A DNA stretch of 7,411 nt, from the NCBI GenBank assembly GCA_036375215.1, contig DASUSH010000042.1, positions 1 to 7,411 of the forward strand. The letters run 5' to 3'. The notes under the pieces are model-generated. The model had not been told where the DNA came from. It saw only the letters and a program-made list of their open reading frames with translations, and searched no databases. Positions 6,641 to 7,411 of the stretch are shown here, piece after piece. This DNA is from DASUSH01 sp036375215. GTDB lineage: Bacteria; Actinomycetota; Thermoleophilia; Solirubrobacterales; 70-9. Made by a program: the position numbers and the translations under genes. Numbering within the stretch: position 1 is the stretch's first letter; every line of letters starts with the position of its first letter.

Positions 6641-6700
6641 GCCGCGTCCCGGGCACCGAGCAACACCGCTCAGGTTCTCGGAAGGGCCCCGATTTCGGGC

Positions 6701-6706
6701 TATACT
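6701..6706 (+). promoter_or_regulatory. Likely rRNA operon promoter -10 box (TATACT)
   Basis: TATACT is one base from the TATAAT consensus and stands out in an otherwise GC-rich stretch. Transcription would start near 6712-6714, giving a 16S leader of about 340 nt. The -35 is poor: TTCTCG at 6675-6680 has a 20-nt spacer. A strong hairpin starts at the predicted first transcribed bases. Confidence 0.6.
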
Positions 6707-6713
6707 TATTGGT

Positions 6714-6738
6714 CGCCCCTGAAGAGGCTTCGGGGGCG
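6714..6738 (+). other. 11-bp hairpin at the predicted 5' end of the rRNA leader
   Basis: CGCCCCTGAAG pairs with CTTCGGGGGCG through 11 base pairs (one G-U) across a 3-nt loop, AGG. It begins about 8 nt after the TATACT box, that is, within a base or two of the expected transcription start. It has no T-tract, so termination is unlikely. A 5'-terminal stem could protect the leader RNA or affect promoter escape; this is inferred. Confidence 0.6.
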
Positions 6739-6782
6739 CACCGGCTCCGCTCGTGGAGACCCTGCGACCGGGGCCGGAACGG

Positions 6783-6802
6783 TCTTTGAAAACTGAGCAG
6801 TG
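6783..6802 (+). promoter_or_regulatory. BoxA-like antitermination element of the rRNA leader
   Basis: TCTTTGAAAACTGAGCAGTG closely resembles the conserved leader element of Gram-positive rRNA operons: CTTTGAAAACTGAACA forms in Bacillota, and TTTGAGAACTCAATAGTGTG in mycobacteria. BoxA-type sites recruit NusB/NusE (S10) and related factors so that polymerase does not stop on untranslated rRNA. It lies about 250 nt before the 16S start, as in mycobacterial leaders. Confidence 0.65.
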
Positions 6803-6805
6803 CGC

Positions 6806-6835
6806 GCGAGCCAGGCTCGCCCGGCCCTAGGCCGG
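6806..6835 (+). other. Two back-to-back hairpins just after BoxA
   Basis: GCGAGCC/GGCTCGC (6806-6820) is immediately followed by CCGGCC-CTA-GGCCGG (6821-6835). Each is a near-perfect GC-rich inverted repeat with a 1-3 nt centre. They directly follow the BoxA-like element and may be part of the antitermination or processing region. Two GC-rich palindromes with no spacer are unlikely by chance even in this base composition, but their role is unknown. Confidence 0.5.
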
Positions 6836-6862
6836 CCCAGCCTTGGCTTGTGACCATGCCCG

Positions 6863-6894
6863 AATCCGTTCTCGCGCCAGCGCGGGGGCGGATT
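6863..6894 (+). other. 15-bp stem-loop in the 16S leader
   Basis: AATCCGTTCTCGCGC pairs along its full length with GCGCGGGGGCGGATT (12 Watson-Crick and 3 G-U pairs) across a 2-nt centre. TTATAG follows, not a run of T, so it is probably a structural or RNase III-cleavable leader stem rather than a terminator. The three G-U pairs suggest the RNA structure is being kept. Confidence 0.6.
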
Positions 6895-6898
6895 TATA

Positions 6899-6924
6899 GA
6901 TGCCCCTCCTTCGGGAGCGGCATC
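6899..6924 (+). other. UUCG-capped stem-loop in the 16S leader
   Basis: GATGCC-C-CTCC and GGAG-C-GGCATC form a 10-bp stem with a single C-C mismatch, closed by the very stable C(UUCG)G tetraloop. It starts 4 nt after the preceding 15-bp stem, so the two may stack. This adds to the evidence that the leader is a folded RNA. Confidence 0.6.
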
Positions 6925-6933
6925 GCAACAACC

Positions 6934-6987
6934 TCGTCATGTCGACCGTCCGCTCTGTGTACGCGGCGGTCAGCTAGGTCATGACGA
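6934..6987 (+). other. Long stem-loop shortly before 16S rRNA
   Basis: An 8-bp perfect outer helix, TCGTCATG (6934-6941) with CATGACGA (6980-6987), encloses an inner helix, GACCG/CGGTC (6944-6948 with 6967-6971), continued by CCGC/GCGG (6950-6953 with 6963-6966). It may be a processing stem of the 16S precursor. The main RNase III stem normally pairs with sequence after the 16S 3' end, which is outside the window. From 6988 to 7050 only a smaller GCCGG-type stem (7007-7011 with 7028-7032) is seen. Confidence 0.5.
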
Positions 6988-7050
6988 ACTCTCTGAGACA
7001 GAGGAGCCGGCTTCGGGTGACACCGCGGCCGGATGAAACCCTCGAGTCAC

Positions 7051-7411
<361 letters not shown>

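Noticed and set aside
5277..6857. A 526-codon minus-strand open frame opposite tyrS and the rRNA promoter
   Set aside because: It lies against a clear tyrS and runs into rRNA leader sequence; no family features are seen.
6863..6924. Strong leader hairpins as intrinsic terminators for tyrS
   Set aside because: They lie about 240 nt after the tyrS stop, downstream of the rRNA promoter and BoxA, and lack T-tracts.
6627..7050. A tRNA gene or T-box riboswitch near tyrS
   Set aside because: No cloverleaf with a TTCRA-type arm is seen here, and the region before tyrS (5277-5447) has no T-box sequence or specifier stem; the 6627-7050 stretch is an rRNA leader.

Overview
The window is about 72% G+C by eye, with strongly G/C-rich third codon positions. 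It carries the start of a 16S rRNA gene whose opening (GGACGAACGCTGGCGGCGTG, then CTTAACACATGCAAG) is typical of Actinomycetota. A deep lineage such as Thermoleophilia (Solirubrobacterales or Gaiellales) is my best guess. That guess rests on composition, 16S style and gene content, not on a search. The window stops inside the 16S gene, on its most conserved stretch, and starts inside a gene, so it looks like the end of a draft or metagenomic contig.

Layout. (1) Bases 1-797, plus: the C-terminal three quarters of a Gfo/Idh/MocA-type oxidoreductase. (2) 841-2208, plus: argH, argininosuccinate lyase, the last step of arginine synthesis, with a -10-like box placed for a leaderless transcript. (3) 2205-2801, plus: an AAG/Mpg-family 3-methyladenine DNA glycosylase, starting at a TTG that overlaps the argH stop. 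(4) 2871-5276, minus: a class A (bifunctional) penicillin-binding protein with GT51 and transpeptidase domains and a Pro/Ala-rich tail, convergent with mpg. (5) 5277-5447: a divergent promoter region holding two overlapping -10-like boxes and a possible 10-codon leaderless mini-ORF. (6) 5448-6626, plus: tyrS, tyrosyl-tRNA synthetase of the HLGH/RMSKS type with an S4 domain. (7) 6627-7050: a roughly 425-nt rRNA leader with a near-consensus -10 box, a BoxA-like element and a series of strong hairpins. (8) 7051-7411: the first ~360 nt of 16S rRNA.

The genes are housekeeping functions: amino-acid synthesis, alkylation repair, cell-wall synthesis, tRNA charging and ribosome production. argH, mpg and tyrS read the same way toward the rRNA operon. 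The cell-wall gene sits inverted between mpg and tyrS, which are neighbours in other Actinomycetota (mpg Rv1688 and tyrS Rv1689 in Mycobacterium tuberculosis).

I see no mobile element, CRISPR array, toxin-antitoxin pair, defence system or biosynthetic cluster, and no convincing new biological system. The points most worth a second look concern expression: the repeated TANNNT-N7-start arrangement, the mini-ORF overlapping the tyrS start, and the highly structured rRNA leader. The two cysteine pairs in the penicillin-binding protein are also notable.
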